NCBI GenBank assembly: GCA_026874595.1
Contig: CM049316.1
Coordinates: forward strand, 7,208,339 to 7,272,338
Length of the DNA: 64,000 bases
Direction of reading: 5' to 3'
Source: Sipunculus nudus
Taxonomy: Eukaryota; Annelida; Sipuncula; Golfingiida; Sipunculidae
Shown here: one piece after another, positions 28,801 to 43,800 of the stretch
Position numbering within the stretch: position 1 is the stretch's first letter
Layout of the letters: every line of letters starts with the position of its first letter
Notes under the pieces: generated by a model
What the model was told of the DNA's origin: nothing
Databases searched by the model: none
What the model saw: the letters and a program-made list of their open reading frames with translations, nothing else
Translations under genes and position numbers: made by a program

Positions 28801-31800
28801 ATGATCTGATACAGTTACATACACAGAGTATATAAATTTTCATAACAGTTATTTAATATACAAGCAAAATCTAAATAATCTGATGAGAATTCAAGGGACT
28901 CGAATAAATACAATATATAGTCAATTTTTAGCAATTACAGAAGATCTGATTTCTGACATATTACCTTGATGATTTGCTTCTGAGCTGTTTTACTGATAGA
29001 TGTATCACTCCCGATCTGGAATGATGGCACTGAATTGTTGGGATACTCCTTAGGAAACTGCATGGCCAGGCCGATATAATGGCTGCCCCGCACCGCTGAT
29101 ACCCGACAAGTCCGTCTTAGCTCATCCAACTGTAAAAAAAGTCATTCATTGATATAATACACACACAATAACAGCTGCCTCTCACCAATGAGTGTTCACA
29201 TTTCATGCAATGAAAATAAATTTGATCAATATATATCAAATATATTTATAAAATAAGGAATTTCACAATACATTAGGAAATCAGCACAAGGCAAGCTTGA
29301 TAATTCCATCCAAAAGGTTAACAGCAAATTTAATAGGCATATTGTCAGGCATTTATTAGGCACAGCTTATTTAAACTGTTATTTACTGAACCTGTGATGG
29401 AGAAAAGCAGTGTTACCAGAAATTAAAAAGCAGTCACAGACTGCAATTTGCATCCACCAGGATCTTTATCAAACTTTGGTGTGTGCTAAGTAAACACAGG
29501 ATATATATGAATGCGAGCCCACAGAAATATATGCTATGCAACTTCATGGTTGCATCATAGATCAGCTATGTTTGCCAGAACAAAGACAGCCTCCTTCTGT
29601 GGCATTCCACCTACCTCATGTACTGTAACATTAGGGATGTCTATATTGACTAGCTGGAACTCATGCCGTAGCGACTTTGGTTGTTGAGGAGACAGCAGCT
29701 CTTGAGATTTCCTGCCGGGGGGTGGGGGTGTACGAGAAAGGTCAAGACCTCTATCACGCCCCACCTCCAGCCTCTCCACCCCACCCTCAGCACTCCCTGC
29801 TTCCAGCCGTTCACCACTGCTGTTCTGTGCCCCTTCACCAATGTTAGGGACGGATGATGAGGGGTCGGCAGAACTTGACCCTGGTGTCTGTGACAGTAAG
29901 TACTCCTCAGGTACGTCATGGCCACACAACTGTACAAAACCAGATGAGGAATCAATTACTGCAGATTACAACTTTTACTTAAATTTATTAATATCAACAA
30001 TTTTAGGTCAAATTAATTCTTAGAAATAAATAGAGATAAATAATGTGCTTAACAGTTTTACTCTCTTAAAATCAGGAAAATCACAACAGACAAAAATTGA
30101 TTTAATTACATAACGTTCCTATTTCTGACTGAAGGCAAATGTTAGTTAATAAATTTGAATATCTGAGATGCCTTTAATTTTTGTAAACAAAATTGTCTGT
30201 AAATTTAAAAATCTTTAAAATTGGCAAACATAAGTCAATTCCATCTGGTGGAGAATATTGTGGGATTCTGTATATATACTCATTATCATTATCATTATCA
30301 CACTGGCATTAAAAAATACAGGTACACTTATTGCTTTGACAAATAAATGAAAAATAATGGTCAATTGTGATGTTTGTAATTAGTACAAGTAGCCAAAATA
30401 AGACTAATTTCATCTGACACATGTCAGCAATTAACGGATGTTTTATTAGATAACACAGCTGATACAGAACTCTGTATCCATGTGCAGAAACATGTATCAT
30501 CTCTACAGGTGTTCACCTATAAAAGGAGATTCGGGTTAGCAGCAATTATAATTCCGAGCAATAAAATGCAAAAAAAATTTCTTAGATAAAATACTGGAAT
30601 AATATAATGAAATAATGGTTGGATATTCTTCAGGACAAATGTATGCAGTGGGTCATAGACTTAAACATGATACTAATACAGCATAAATGCTAAGCCATCT
30701 CCATTAATTTGACTGACCTTCTGCATGTGAGGGTCTATCTCCCAGATCCTGAGAGTGTAGTCCCTGCCCCACGTCACCAAATGGTAACTGGCTTCACCTG
30801 TACATAAATATATACATTCAAATAGTTTTCACTATCTAATGACTGTTTAACCCTGTTTTACACAACTTCTCTTTCAATTTAAAGTAACTAAAGATCAAGC
30901 ATACTTAGTCTTGCAATTATAAATTCTATGGGTGTCATTCCAGTGAAACCAATGAATAATACATACTAAACAGTATAAATTTCTTATTTTTCTCAAATAA
31001 ATAAAAAATAAACTGGTTTTATTATATCAGTGGCTCCTGAAATATTTTATTGATGGAAATTATTGTATTTTTTACTTGACCTAAATTTTCAAAAATATAC
31101 AACCAAGCCTTACCCAAAGCTTGGGACTGCAGTCTCTCATCAGACTGTGTTAATGTTTATACATGAACACACACAGTGAAAAAAAAATTATAGTTGTCCA
31201 AACTTAATTTAAAAAAGGCCTACAGGCCTAATGTAAACCTGTGCAAAGTTTAGGAGTATGAATGTTTATTTTTAAAATTAAATATTGATCCTCTCATGTC
31301 CTGCATATCTACCTTAGTCATTATGATTTCAGCCAAATGGACGTTCGGACCTGCACGTCGTTTCAGACTAGGACATTTTAAAACTAGGATTTATCAGTCA
31401 GGATTAGTGGTGGGAGTCGGTTCCTTTTTCATAGTCGATCATCGGTTTGAGCAAACCGACTGATGATCGATTATTAATCGGTTCAGACAAATATATGCAA
31501 TTATCAAATAAATATGCAATTATCTGTGAAACTGTACCTGCGTTTCCCCAGCAGGTACTCTCCTCTTGTGCACAAGTGTAACGATCTTTCCACGTATAAA
31601 GACAATCAGACTAATTTAAGGATCAAATTTAACGACGGGTAATATCTTTCATTGTGGAAATTAAGAGCGTCTAAGATTGTTAGGCCTATAGAGGGGCTGT
31701 TTTTCTAGAAAACGAAGGCAGATTTTACGGGCCCAGGTGCGCTTGTGGCAGATCATACAAAAAAAATTGCAGACTGGTCCCAAAAAAATTCCAGCTGAAA

Positions 31801-34800
31801 TCCAAATACTCCACCGGCCGGGTTAGCCCCGACAATGCCTAAACAGCGGCACTTGGTATCGGTTGAATAGATTATTTCTAAGAGAATCACGCAAAATTGG
31901 CATAGACCTGGAGAATTAATGGAGTATTTTAACACCTTCCCGCCCACATTTTGCAATGTACATCTCATTAGAAAACTCTCCGCTAATTCTGCAGCTCCCT
32001 GCGAGTTCACAATTAATAAGTTTAATAAGTCCTCGATCCTTTCTCGCATCTATATACCGTGTCATACTCAGTTACATACGGAAGTTATTTGGGAACACAG
32101 ACTCATCATATGAAGCGGATAATGTGGTAAAAAATTGAAGAATAAATTTTGCCTCTAAGGCATTGTGGAAAGAATACAATCATTATTATGATGTAATCGA
32201 TAGTTGCCTTTGGTAATCGAGCGCTTGAAAGTGGCAGCAAACCGACTGACTTTCGATAAAACTTGATGATCGGCCCACCACTAGTAAGGATATTTCTGAT
32301 ATGTTCTTTTTGCCAGGGAGGGATACTGGCAGAGAAGGACAGACAATTTGGCAGCATGGTTTTGGAGAAGATCAATGTAAATTGTTTTTTTTTAGCTTTT
32401 TTCCAATAAAATCTAAGAACAAGCTCCTCTTTTAGCCTTGGTATTGAGTCAAACCTATTCATGCATCCTGGCAATGGAGGCTCAGCTTTCCCCCAGGTCA
32501 AGGGTACCTAATGTGCAACATGTAACTGAACCATTGGCTCTTACAGACTGAAACTTACCACTGGCTCTTACAGACTGAAACTTGACCTATTGGCAAATCT
32601 GAAATGGTTGGCAGTCTGCCAAAGTTTTTTATAGATACAGAGCGCAACTTGACCTATTGTAAAATCTGACACAGTTGGCAGGTTCTAGACTTCTAGACGA
32701 TGTGTCTAGACACATCGTCTTGACGTCTAGACTGTATCTGGACACCAGGCAGAGCCAGGTCAGTTGCCATGGTGATGTCTGGACTGCATCTGGGTGCACT
32801 GATTGACCTCTTGACTTGACATGTTGAAACTTGCCATGCTGCCAAATCTGTTTTCAAACACTGAAAGCCTTTTTCAATTGGCTACACTGCCTTTTTAAAG
32901 CTGCATTTACCCAATCTTATCTGATAAAACTGTCAGAACAATACCACAGAACAATTCTTGTAATGTTTAAACCAATAAGCTTAACAGATTCTTAAAAAAA
33001 CAGTATATAAGCTAGAAGAGTCTAAACTTATTTTTTGCTTGTAAAAAACAGATCAATGTAGGTGGCGCCACCAAGACCTCAATTTCAGATATGACTCATG
33101 TGACAAACATTGGCATAAGATTTGGTGATGACAGCTTCAGTTGTTTCTGAGATTTTAAGTTTAGTATGCTTTTTTGCACAGATGACTAAGTTAAACTCCT
33201 GTAACTCAGCAAGAAATCACCAAACTGGAGCCATTCAAACAAATTTATGAGAAATTGTTCTAGGGATCATTTCTGTGAAATGTTGGACAATTTGGCTGAA
33301 CAGTTTCAGAGAAGAAGATTTTTAAAGGTTTTTAAGCTTTTTCTCTATAAAATATAAATTAATGCATATATCAAATAATAAGCTCTAGGGCACCAAGTTT
33401 TATATGTGACTAATTCTTACATGTATTTTGGAGCTGCTAGCTCTGACAGTTTCTGACTAACAGCAACGGACGGTGGACAGCCTTGGACCACAGACGGACT
33501 ACGCCATGCCATTGCATAAGCTCAAAGAAAAATACTGACCTTCTCTTTGCTTCCTCCACTGGAACTCCAGGACCACATCCTTGTGGCCCATAAATGTGTG
33601 GATGGGTTGTTTTAATTCATCCAGAGACCACAGAAGTAAACTGTTCTCTCCTCTCCTCAGCTGAGGCACAACAACAGTGACCAGACCCTGACCAAATGGC
33701 TGGAAAACACCCACAGATCATGTACTTTAACCCTTTCCTGTTTACATTTATTTTATATTTTTTATCCGATAAATTCTGACACCATCTATATTAACAAAAC
33801 AGACAATATCTCTTTCATTATTTGTTGTATCTTTACCAAATTTTCCACAGCTCTTACTTAGAGGCTTTGCTAGGGGTTATTGGGAAATGTTTGATCTAAA
33901 AAATTCTAATCATTTGATAGGATTCTAGGTGCCTGTTTTCAGTGTGCTTTAGTGAGCCTATAAACAGTAAAAGTTTAAAGGACATAATTAAGATGCAGAA
34001 CAACATCAGACCTTGACCATATGGCTAGATAACAACAAAATACATCATGTACTTTAAATGATACAACTTCAGAAGTGTTAAAGGAAACACTGTTTAAATA
34101 ATAAAATGCTGTCAAACTAAAACCAATGGCACAAAGATTCAATCCTACAGGATTTAAAAGAAAACATAATTAAGATGCTAAACTGTTACATATGTCAGAT
34201 GTTTCTCTGATAAGAACATTTTCATAACAGTATTTTTAAACCCTCCTTGGTATAACTTTTGGGTCCCTATCATTTCTTGAGATCGGATTTACCACACTTT
34301 TTAACTGTATTGGATAATTATTACAACCAACTTTTACACTAAAGAGCCACCATGGCCACACATCCACAAGAAACAATTTTTGGACATGAGACAAGTTATA
34401 AAGACCAGCCACCTTATTTGGGCAAATCATTTACCTGAACTTCAAAGACTTTCAGAATTTTTTTTACTAAATTCCTTGCCTTAACCTTTGACTGGAAAAA
34501 GGGAAATTCACTTCCTGTGTTTCCATTATTTTAGGACTGCTAAGAACTTTGATTGTTCATGCTTGGGGATACAAACCTCAAATAGTTCAGGGGCCCTTAA
34601 AGACTGGTTATATGCTTAAATGTTTCAATATTTCACAGCAGCAAGTATCTCTGACACTTAAATGATAATAATAATGTAATATTATGGTATATAAATGACT
34701 TCTGTGGTTCAGGGGCAGACCACAGGAATTAAAGCTTTGAGGTTGCCAGTTCAAATCTCAGCTGAGTAGTGGTCAGATTTCTCATGATCGGACCCCAAAC

Positions 34801-37800
34801 ATGGTGAGTGTTCTGCAGGCTTGATGGGAAGGCTGTGCCCCACAGCCAAGTATTACTTACATTTGAGAGTGTCTTTGAGGGGGTATATCGGTCTTATCAC
34901 CCAGCAATACAAACAAGACTCCCCGGTGCAGTTACCACCGGCCCTTTGTGAAGCCAGCATATAAACATAAAATGACTGAAAGCACAGGTTACTGCCCTGT
35001 CACCGTGATTGGTAAACTCTGCACATGTACATAGTATATTACATACTCAGGTTAAGATTTATATATAAGTAGCATTTAGAAATGGAGGCAGTTACCTCCA
35101 CAAAATAATCTTTATAAAAAAAGTATTACAGTGTATCTGGCTCTCCACACCGGGGCAGACATTGGCAACTTGGCTTCTGCTTGTTTTGGACTTGTCACAT
35201 CCCATAACTACAAAACAAGATTCAGTATTTAAATATATACGATCATAACATGCACTTTTCACAAGTTTTTTTCATTCTGCATGTACTAAGAATAAGTAAA
35301 AGAACATAAATCTAGATTATGCAGTCATAGCCTACAAACCTAGGCCAGTAATGTGTACATAGTGTCACATGTAACAGGTTCACATGGTTAATGACAAATT
35401 CTGCCCTAATACCTGAGAATGGGCATCCACTACCCTGTACAACAAAACTGCCCTGTGTCACAATGGTATATGGTCCACTGAATTAAAAATATAGTGGTCA
35501 AGATAACCTCATTGAAATGGATTGAACTTTTAATAATACACTAATCCTCATTGAGGTTTCACTAAAATCCACTTTGTACTTTTTGTGTGAAGTTTCTACC
35601 AGATACATGCACTAAAGAACCATGGGCAATGCATATTAACTTCACCTCCCAGCAGAGGCATAATAATTCTTGATATAGTAATTATGGTCAGTCCAGACAA
35701 GAACCTACCTTGACTGTACAGTCCTGACTAGAAGTGGCTAGATGTACCGGGTCAGACCTTGACCAGTCCAAGCCATGTATTTTGGACAAATGACCAGCAA
35801 TATACTGTACAGGTGAGGTCCCTTTCTGTAAAAGAAATAAAATTTCAGTCATTCAAAACATTTAACTTAAACCAATAACTTTAAGGCTATGATTTATTTT
35901 ATCGATCAATCACTTGGCCTGTTATAGGCCTGTTATATATAATTCAATGTCTAAAATCAGTAAATATTCCACTGTGCTACACAAAATCAGCCTGGAGATA
36001 ATTTCAGAAGGAATGAAAGGTAGAATGGCTGCAAATACAAATACAGTACAATCACTTAAGATAACATAACACAATTAAAGCAAATCATAATGTTACTGAC
36101 TAAACTAGATATTTCTTGACACTGCAGGTGCCATAGTATCCCCAGACAATTAATCCCCCCATAAGAAAACAACATAAGGTGGCGCCACCTGTCATCTGCA
36201 GAAAACAATGCTATCAAAGATCTTATGTCAATTTGATTTTTGGACCAATCCATGCATCCCTCAGTGAGATATTAAAGTTAACATCTTTTCAGCATTATCA
36301 CCTCTGTGACCTTATAAAAGGCATCAAGGTCATCCATATTCGAACTTGGCCTAGCCCTTGATAAGATACATCTAAACTGTAGGTTTGGTGACTGTACCAC
36401 TATTTCTTTTTGAGTTATTGCCCTAATATCATTTTCGCATAATCGCTGCTGTGACCTTGAAAAAATGCATCAAGGTCATCCATGTTCAAACTTGACCTAG
36501 CCGTTGATAAGATGCATCAAACCTGTGGGTTTGGTGACTGTACCCCAAATTCTTACAAAGTTATTGCGTTAACATAATTTTTACAAGAAAACGGTTGCGC
36601 CACCTGTCTTCTGCAAAAGACAAAGCTATCCAAGATCTTCGGTCAATTTGATTTTTGGATCATTCCATGTATCCCTTACTGAGATATTAAAGATTTTTGT
36701 GAATTTCACCAAATATGGGAATATTCAAGATCAAGGCCACTCTAATAGGAAGGGTCATGTCCCCAATTTAAATAAACATCATCCAATAACCCATATCTAT
36801 GTATATGCATAATATAAAAGAAATCTGTCAATTTTTTTTTTACTTATATTGCTCACAGTACTGTCAAGAGGCAATTTTGGGGGTATTTAAAGGCACGAAA
36901 ACAAGTTAAGAATGATAGGTGGTGCCACCAGTTTCTGGAACATGACAACCCTATCCGTGATTTTTGACCAACCTGATTTTGGGATCAATCCATGCAAGAC
37001 TTCTTGAGATATTTAAGAATTTGTGTGATTTTCCCCAAAACTGGACCTATTCAAGGTCAAAGACACTCTCCTAGTAAAGGTCATGACCTCATTTTAAATA
37101 GGCGTCGTCCTCTCACCCATATATATACATATACCAAGTTTGGTAAAGATCCGTGAAATATATTCAAAGTTATCGCACCAACAAGATTTATATGTGGCGG
37201 CGGCATGGACCAGCATGAAAACATAGTATCCCCCGACTTTGTCTGGGGATACAATTATCTACCCCATAATCCCGCGAAGTTAGAACAAAATTCAACTGAC
37301 TTGACACACAGCTTCTAACCCAGTCCCTTATTTGTGTTGCCATATGACCAGGATGTGGGCAAATGTGACTCCATATGTACAAGCTTTCAGATCATAGGTG
37401 TTACACAAACAAGGGACCCATGGGTCACGGCGCTCAGCTGTTATATATGATAAAAAATATGATTTGGGAAAGAGGCACATGCTGGTTTTGTGTGGTAATA
37501 AATGTAAGCTTTATTATGAGTTGTTGGTGTTTAGCTTATGTATGATTTTGATAGTATCTTTGGAGACAGGGAAGAGGATTGATTTCATTTATTTTAGAGT
37601 TTAACTATTTATTAAAATTTAATAACAAATATTGTGCCAATATAATTTTTATTAAAAAAAAAAATAAGAAAATCATATGATTTTTTAAAATAAAATATAA
37701 CTGTAATGATTATTGAAATAATATTATAGAATATATTCATGAATGCATTCATGAATACATTTTGAAAGTATCTGCACTGGTATTCAAATACTTTCATTTT

Positions 37801-40800
37801 TACCTGAATTCCCATTCTTATGCAATAAAATCTTTTAATGCAGTACATATTCATATTCGTATTCGAATACATTTGCAAAGCATTCGCACCATGTCTAGTA
37901 TTTATTCAGTTTTAGCCAAACAAAGATGTTGAGAATCCAGAATATACAAAATTCACAAATTTAAAGAATGATCATAAGTATCTGGTTTTATGGCTTTTAT
38001 TTATATTAAAAAAAAATAAATGTAATATATTCACTTTGGACTACTTTCACATCATTCTACACAGTAGACACAGTAGGAATCTAGATTAATATTATCAACT
38101 GCATCTTTGTCTATCATTAATTTCCTTAATATGATCCCTAATGATTAGTAATGAATAATATGATTTATTTTTTTATCATTAAAATTTCACTGAAAAATAC
38201 CATAGGTGACTGCATGGTGTTATTTGGAATAACATTGACATTGACATTCTATCCATCCATACAAGATTCTTACATCATCAGTAACTGCAAGTTAATTTTC
38301 TGTTACTCATCAACTAACAAATTCCTTTTCTATTAATTTTTCTTTAATTTGTTATAAAAAAACAATACAAAATTATTAATTTATTGTTTATTGTTATGTT
38401 GTTTTTCAAAACAACTACTAGATGAGTTGGGTTGGATAAATTTAAGGTACTAATTTTATATTTATACTAATAACTTATAAAATTTGAAAAATTCAGAAAT
38501 AATTTTTGGTATTCAATTGAATCTTGATTAAAAAATGTTACATCCCTGACAAAAAATCTCTAGCTTCAGCAATCCTCTTGTAAAGGGAGTAAATATATTT
38601 CTTGATTTTTTAAAAAAAGCATTATGTTTGGGCCCATAACTTAAAACAATTAAGCAATACTGACATCATTTCTGGCATGTGCATAGCGAATGTATAGAAA
38701 AATATGTATATTATATATGATCAAAGTCAGATCAGTGGTTTTGATATTAGGCAGTCTTACAGTGTAACAATGGGTTTTTAATGGAAAAATGAAGTTTTTC
38801 ATTAATATTTTTGAAGGAATTAAGTCCTAGTGATAAAATTCTTGGCATGGTAGGAGATTTTGGAGACATCTAACTGTATGCTAAATTTAAGGAACTGAGC
38901 TGAGCTGAGCTCTAGCAAACTGCATGACACTAGCTTGATGTAAACTTGATGTGACATGGTGCTTGAAAACTTGAATAAAATCTACAGTTTTTGATCAACT
39001 GGTTTCAAATTTTTGGTGTTGACAGACAAAATGCTAACAAAAACATGCTGTGAAAATTAAATCCACAGTACTTACAGGAAAAAAATGTGCCATGGTCAAA
39101 CTTGGGCAAAATTTAAGGTACCAATTTTATACTTTTGCCAATATTTAAAAAAATTTAACAGATTTTGATCTAATTTTTGGTATACAATTAAATTTTGATC
39201 AATTAAAGTTGTATTACTGAAAAAAAGTCCCTACCTTTAACATTTTTGGTCTTAAGTGACCAAATATCTTTCCTGATTTTTTTAAAAAGTCCATTATGTT
39301 TGGGCCCATAACTTTTTTAAATTAAATAATACTGACTTCATTTCTGGCATGTACATAGGAACTATATAGAGGAATATTTATGGTAAATATGAAGAAAACC
39401 AGATGAGTGGTTTTGATATTAGGCAGTCCTGAAGTGTGAAAATAGAGTTCTAATAAAAAGTTGACCCAATTCTCGGCATGGTAGGAGATTTTTGGGACAT
39501 CTAACTATATGGCGAATTTCAGATTCGTAAGTTTGATGGTGTCGAAACATGCCAGTCTTAAGGACGGACATCTGGACAGATGGAGGGACGGACAGATGGA
39601 CAGACAGACAGAAGGACGACGGACAATGGACCACGACTATAGCTCAGATGACTTACAGTCAGCTGAGCTAAAAATTAAGCCCAACACAGCAATGTTGCTA
39701 TCTGAACCTAAGGGTTACTCATTAAGGGTTTTATATAAGGCATTTACTCTTACATTAAAACTTTATTATAAATTTAATTATAAATGTCACTCACTCTTGG
39801 GTCCCATATTCTTATATCACCATCATGGGTTGTGGCGAGCTGATTTTCAGAGACTTTGTTCCATTTGACTTGAGAGGCTCCAGCTGAAACATTCAAACAT
39901 CAGATTTATTTATATCAGACACACATGTGACCTGTTCCACTGATATTAAAAATCAAATGTTTACATTTAAGACCTTTACATTCCAGGCCTAATTGGCTGA
40001 GCTTTGAAAATTTAGTGTCGATCCTATATAAAAATATCAGAATTTCTGTTTAATGAAAGAGGAGGGATTCAATTATTGATGGCTGTGACAGAAACAATAA
40101 AATTTTCCATGACTCTGGCAAGAAAAAGTATATATATATATTAATTTTTTTTCATAAATTAGTACAATGAATTGTTCAACTTTCAAAATATTTTTCAAAG
40201 ATTATGAGCATCCAGATAAAATAAGTTGAGTTCTACATGATGTCTTTTTGTTGGCTTCACTGAGATATTGCTATACTTCTATTATTGCCAAAGAGTGGCT
40301 ACACTGCTGCTGGTTGCAATTATTTAAATGTATGTAAAAATATTATGATAACAAATATCAATGTTTTTGCAATAATAAAGTGTTAAAAAATCATTGTCAT
40401 TTTTCTCAACCCTAATTTTCCATATAATCAATGGCTGGACCCTGATCAAGATAACTTCAAAAACATATTAAACCTACTCGGTTTTCTTCAAGTCAACCTC
40501 TGTCTACTTCAAATGATTCAACAAAAAGACATTGCTAATACATTCTGGTACAAAGCACTTACCAACTGCCTGCAAAGCTGTGCGAGGTTTTCGACAGTCC
40601 CGGATATCCCATAAATATGTGAAGGTGTCCACAGAGCACGTTGCTATGGTGTATGGATCTGAAGGACTCCAGTCCACATCACTTCAAGAAAAAGATGCCA
40701 AGTTTAACAAAACAAAGCCTACAGGCCTAATGCAAACCTGTGCAAAGTTTGGGAGTATGAATGGAGGTTTATTTTTAAGATTTGATATTAATCCTCTTAA

Positions 40801-43800
40801 GTCCTGCATATCTACCTTAGTCATTATGATTTCAGCAAAATGGACTTTTTGGACCTGCAAGTTTCAGACTAGGACATTTTAAATACAAGAATATGGGTAG
40901 TCGACTAGCAACTATGTGTATCCGTAGAAATCAGAGTAGGACAGGTGAAGTGAGGCATGGATTAAGTGACAAGGGGAATAGAGTGAGGTGTGTTGCATAT
41001 TAGCATAGATGTCTGCAGAGTAAACATGAATGTAGGTGGAGCCACCTGTCATAAAATCAAGAGAGCTGTCCAGGATGTATAAACCTGCAAAATTTCAGGT
41101 GGATAAGTCAAACCACTGCTGAGATATGAGTGATTTTATCCCAAGGCAGATAAACAGATGGACGCTGTGCATAACTGGTTGCAGGTGGCGGCACCAGTAT
41201 TGCCTCTGATGAAGAGCTATGCGAGATCTAAACACAAGAAAAATTTTGGCCCAATCATTCAAACGGTTCCTGAGATATGAGCTTGGTTGTCTGCAAAGTA
41301 AACCTGAATGTAGGTGGCGCCACCTGTCATAAAATCGAGAAAGCTGACCAGGATGTATAAACCTGCAAAATTTCAGGTGGATAAGTCAAACCACTGATGA
41401 GATATGAGTGATTTTATCCCAAGGCAGATGAACAGATTAATGGTGTGCATAAGTGGTAGCAGGTGGTGCCACGAATTTTGCCTATGATGAAGAACTATGT
41501 GAGATCTATACACACGCAAAATTTTGGCCTAATTGATCAAACAGTTCCCGAGATTTGAGCTTGGATGTCTGCAGAGTAAACATGAAAGTAGGTGGCGCCA
41601 CCTGTCATTAAATCAAGATAGCTGTCCAGGATGTATAAACCTACAAAATTTCAGTTGGATAAGTCAAACCACTGCTGAGATATGAGTGATTTTATCCCAA
41701 GGCAGATGAACAGATGGACGCTGTGCAAAAAATGGTTGCAAATGGCGCCACCATTTTAGTGTATGTTATAAAGCTATCAAAGGGCTACATTTGTGCAAAA
41801 TTTTTAGCCTGATCGGTCAAACGGTTCCCGAGATATGTGGGTTTATGTGTGGAAACAGACGCACAAATGGACGCTGGGCAGCGAGGAAAGGTCAGATGTC
41901 AACCAAAAATGAGGGCGCAGCAGTTCACATGTGACCTGAAGTTTTTTCAAAGGGTTGAAAGATATAGTTCCAATAATCTGGGAATTCTGCATCTAGACAT
42001 TGTGTCTAGACATATAGATGCTATGTCTAGACACATTGTCTAGACACCTGCCAGAGCCAGGTCAGTTGCAATGGTGATGTCTGGACCCCATCTGTTTGTA
42101 CTGAGTGACCTTTTGACTTGGCTGCTGAAACTCAGCATGTTGTCAAATCTGTTTTCAAACACAGAAAGCCTTTTTCAATTGGCTACAATGCTTTTTTAAA
42201 GCTGTATTTACCCAATCTATTCTTATAAAACTGGCTAACCCTACCATAGAATAATTCTTGTAAAGTTTAATCCAATCAGCTTAACAGTTTCATCATAAAT
42301 CAGTGTATAAGCTAGAAGAGTTTAAAATTACATTTTCGCTTGTAAAAAACACATCAATGTAGGTGGCACCACCAAAACTCAATTTCAGATATGACAAATA
42401 TTGGTATAAAATTTGGTGATTATAGCTCTAGCCGTTTCTGAGATTTTAATTTAAGTGTGCTTTTTTGGACATATGACTAGGTTCAACCTACTGTAACTCT
42501 GCCAAAAATCTCTGAATTGGACCCATTCGAAATAACTTGAGAAAGATTGTTCCAGGGATCATTTCTGTGAAATATTGGACAATTTGGCTGGACAGTTTCA
42601 GAGAAGAAGATTTTTAAAGCTTTTTTAGCTTTTTCCCTATAAAATCTAAGAAAATGCAGTTAGAATAAAAATAAACAAAATCTGATAGAGTTTTTCAGAT
42701 GACTGATTATTTGCCAAAAATTTGGTGATGCTAGCTTCTGCTGTTTTGAGGTAGCTATGGTTAACATACAGACAACGCACGACACATGACAGATGAAGCA
42801 CGACGGACGACGCTGCACCATCGCATAAGCTCACAGGTTCGCTAAAAAAGTTATCACCTGATATAAAGTTTAACATAAATTGAGCTTTATCATAAACTAA
42901 ACATGATATAATTTCATCATATAAGGAGGAGCTGCGAAAACAATCAGATTTAATCAAGTGACATAAATCCCTTTGATTCAGCAGATAATCTGTTGGGCTA
43001 AAGACTAGTAACACATAGGATGAGTACTTCAGAATGTCCCCATGAGATTATGATATAGCATTCATTCTGCTTTATTTTATAAATTATAGCATTATCTTGA
43101 ATATCCCTAATGGATAATTTGTTAAATAATTTGTTATCTGTAATTCAATGTTCAGGACCAAGCATTTCCTTTTTAGTTAAAATGACCTCTAAATGATTTA
43201 ACACAATCATTGTATCAACAAGATACATGCACTATCATTGGTTGAAGAGACAATATTTCTTTTAAATTTATGGAAATATAATCTTTCCGGCATTATCTCT
43301 TCCCTGGGTGGTTTAACATGTTTTATTTATGCAGTGTAGCTCTGTTTCATACAATTTAACCATGTCATAATATTTCTTGTTTAATCAAACTAGAACAAAA
43401 ATATTATCCCCAAGATGTTCTGATGAATACTGTTTCAGTTAACTTCAATGACTTGAGATTATTTTCCAAGCAAGTCTCCCACTCACCTGATAACTCTGGT
43501 GTGTGCCTTGAGTGACCCCTGTTGAGCAAGTCCTGAACTATTCCAACAATGGATATCTGCTCTCTGGCTGGACTGAAATAAAATATTTACAAGTCATATA
43601 ATAATTCAGAAGTAGATCTTCAGCTAGGTGCCTTTTCAGCTGCAACAACCCGTTTTTCAGGGTTTCAAACAAATTTTTTCTGGAGTGGACTCCCCTAACC
43701 CAACCTTTTCTGGATCAAAGGACATTTTTTAAATTTTTTCTTATCAGTCTGCCTGGGTTGGACCATCCTCTTTCCAAACTCATGGATCCACTCCTGTAAT

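Larger units (their letters stand above)
26596..30717. other. WDR59 introns between exons 9 and 14
   Basis: Introns 26596-27505, 27645-28479, 28576-28964, 29130-29614 and 29930-30717 are AT-rich unique sequence with no recognised element beyond splice sites. Confidence 0.6.
35826..39794. other. WDR59 intron 5
   Basis: Mostly repeats: an inverted-end element (36133-37252) and family A copy 2 (37405-39674). No coding sequence seen. Confidence 0.7.

Noticed and set aside
29650-29955. Alternative minus-strand frame over WDR59 exon 10
   Set aside because: Frame shadow; the WDR59 frame has family similarity at both exon ends and correct splice phases.
31753-32049. 98-residue frame inside the hAT-like element as a transposase remnant
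   Set aside because: No transposase or zinc-finger motif could be recognised.
32106-32501. 131-residue minus-strand frame spanning the hAT-like element end
   Set aside because: It crosses an element boundary and has no recognisable domain; likely chance.
34700-34770. tRNA gene
   Set aside because: A- and B-box-like sequences are present but no cloverleaf with proper anticodon arm could be drawn; interpreted as a SINE head.
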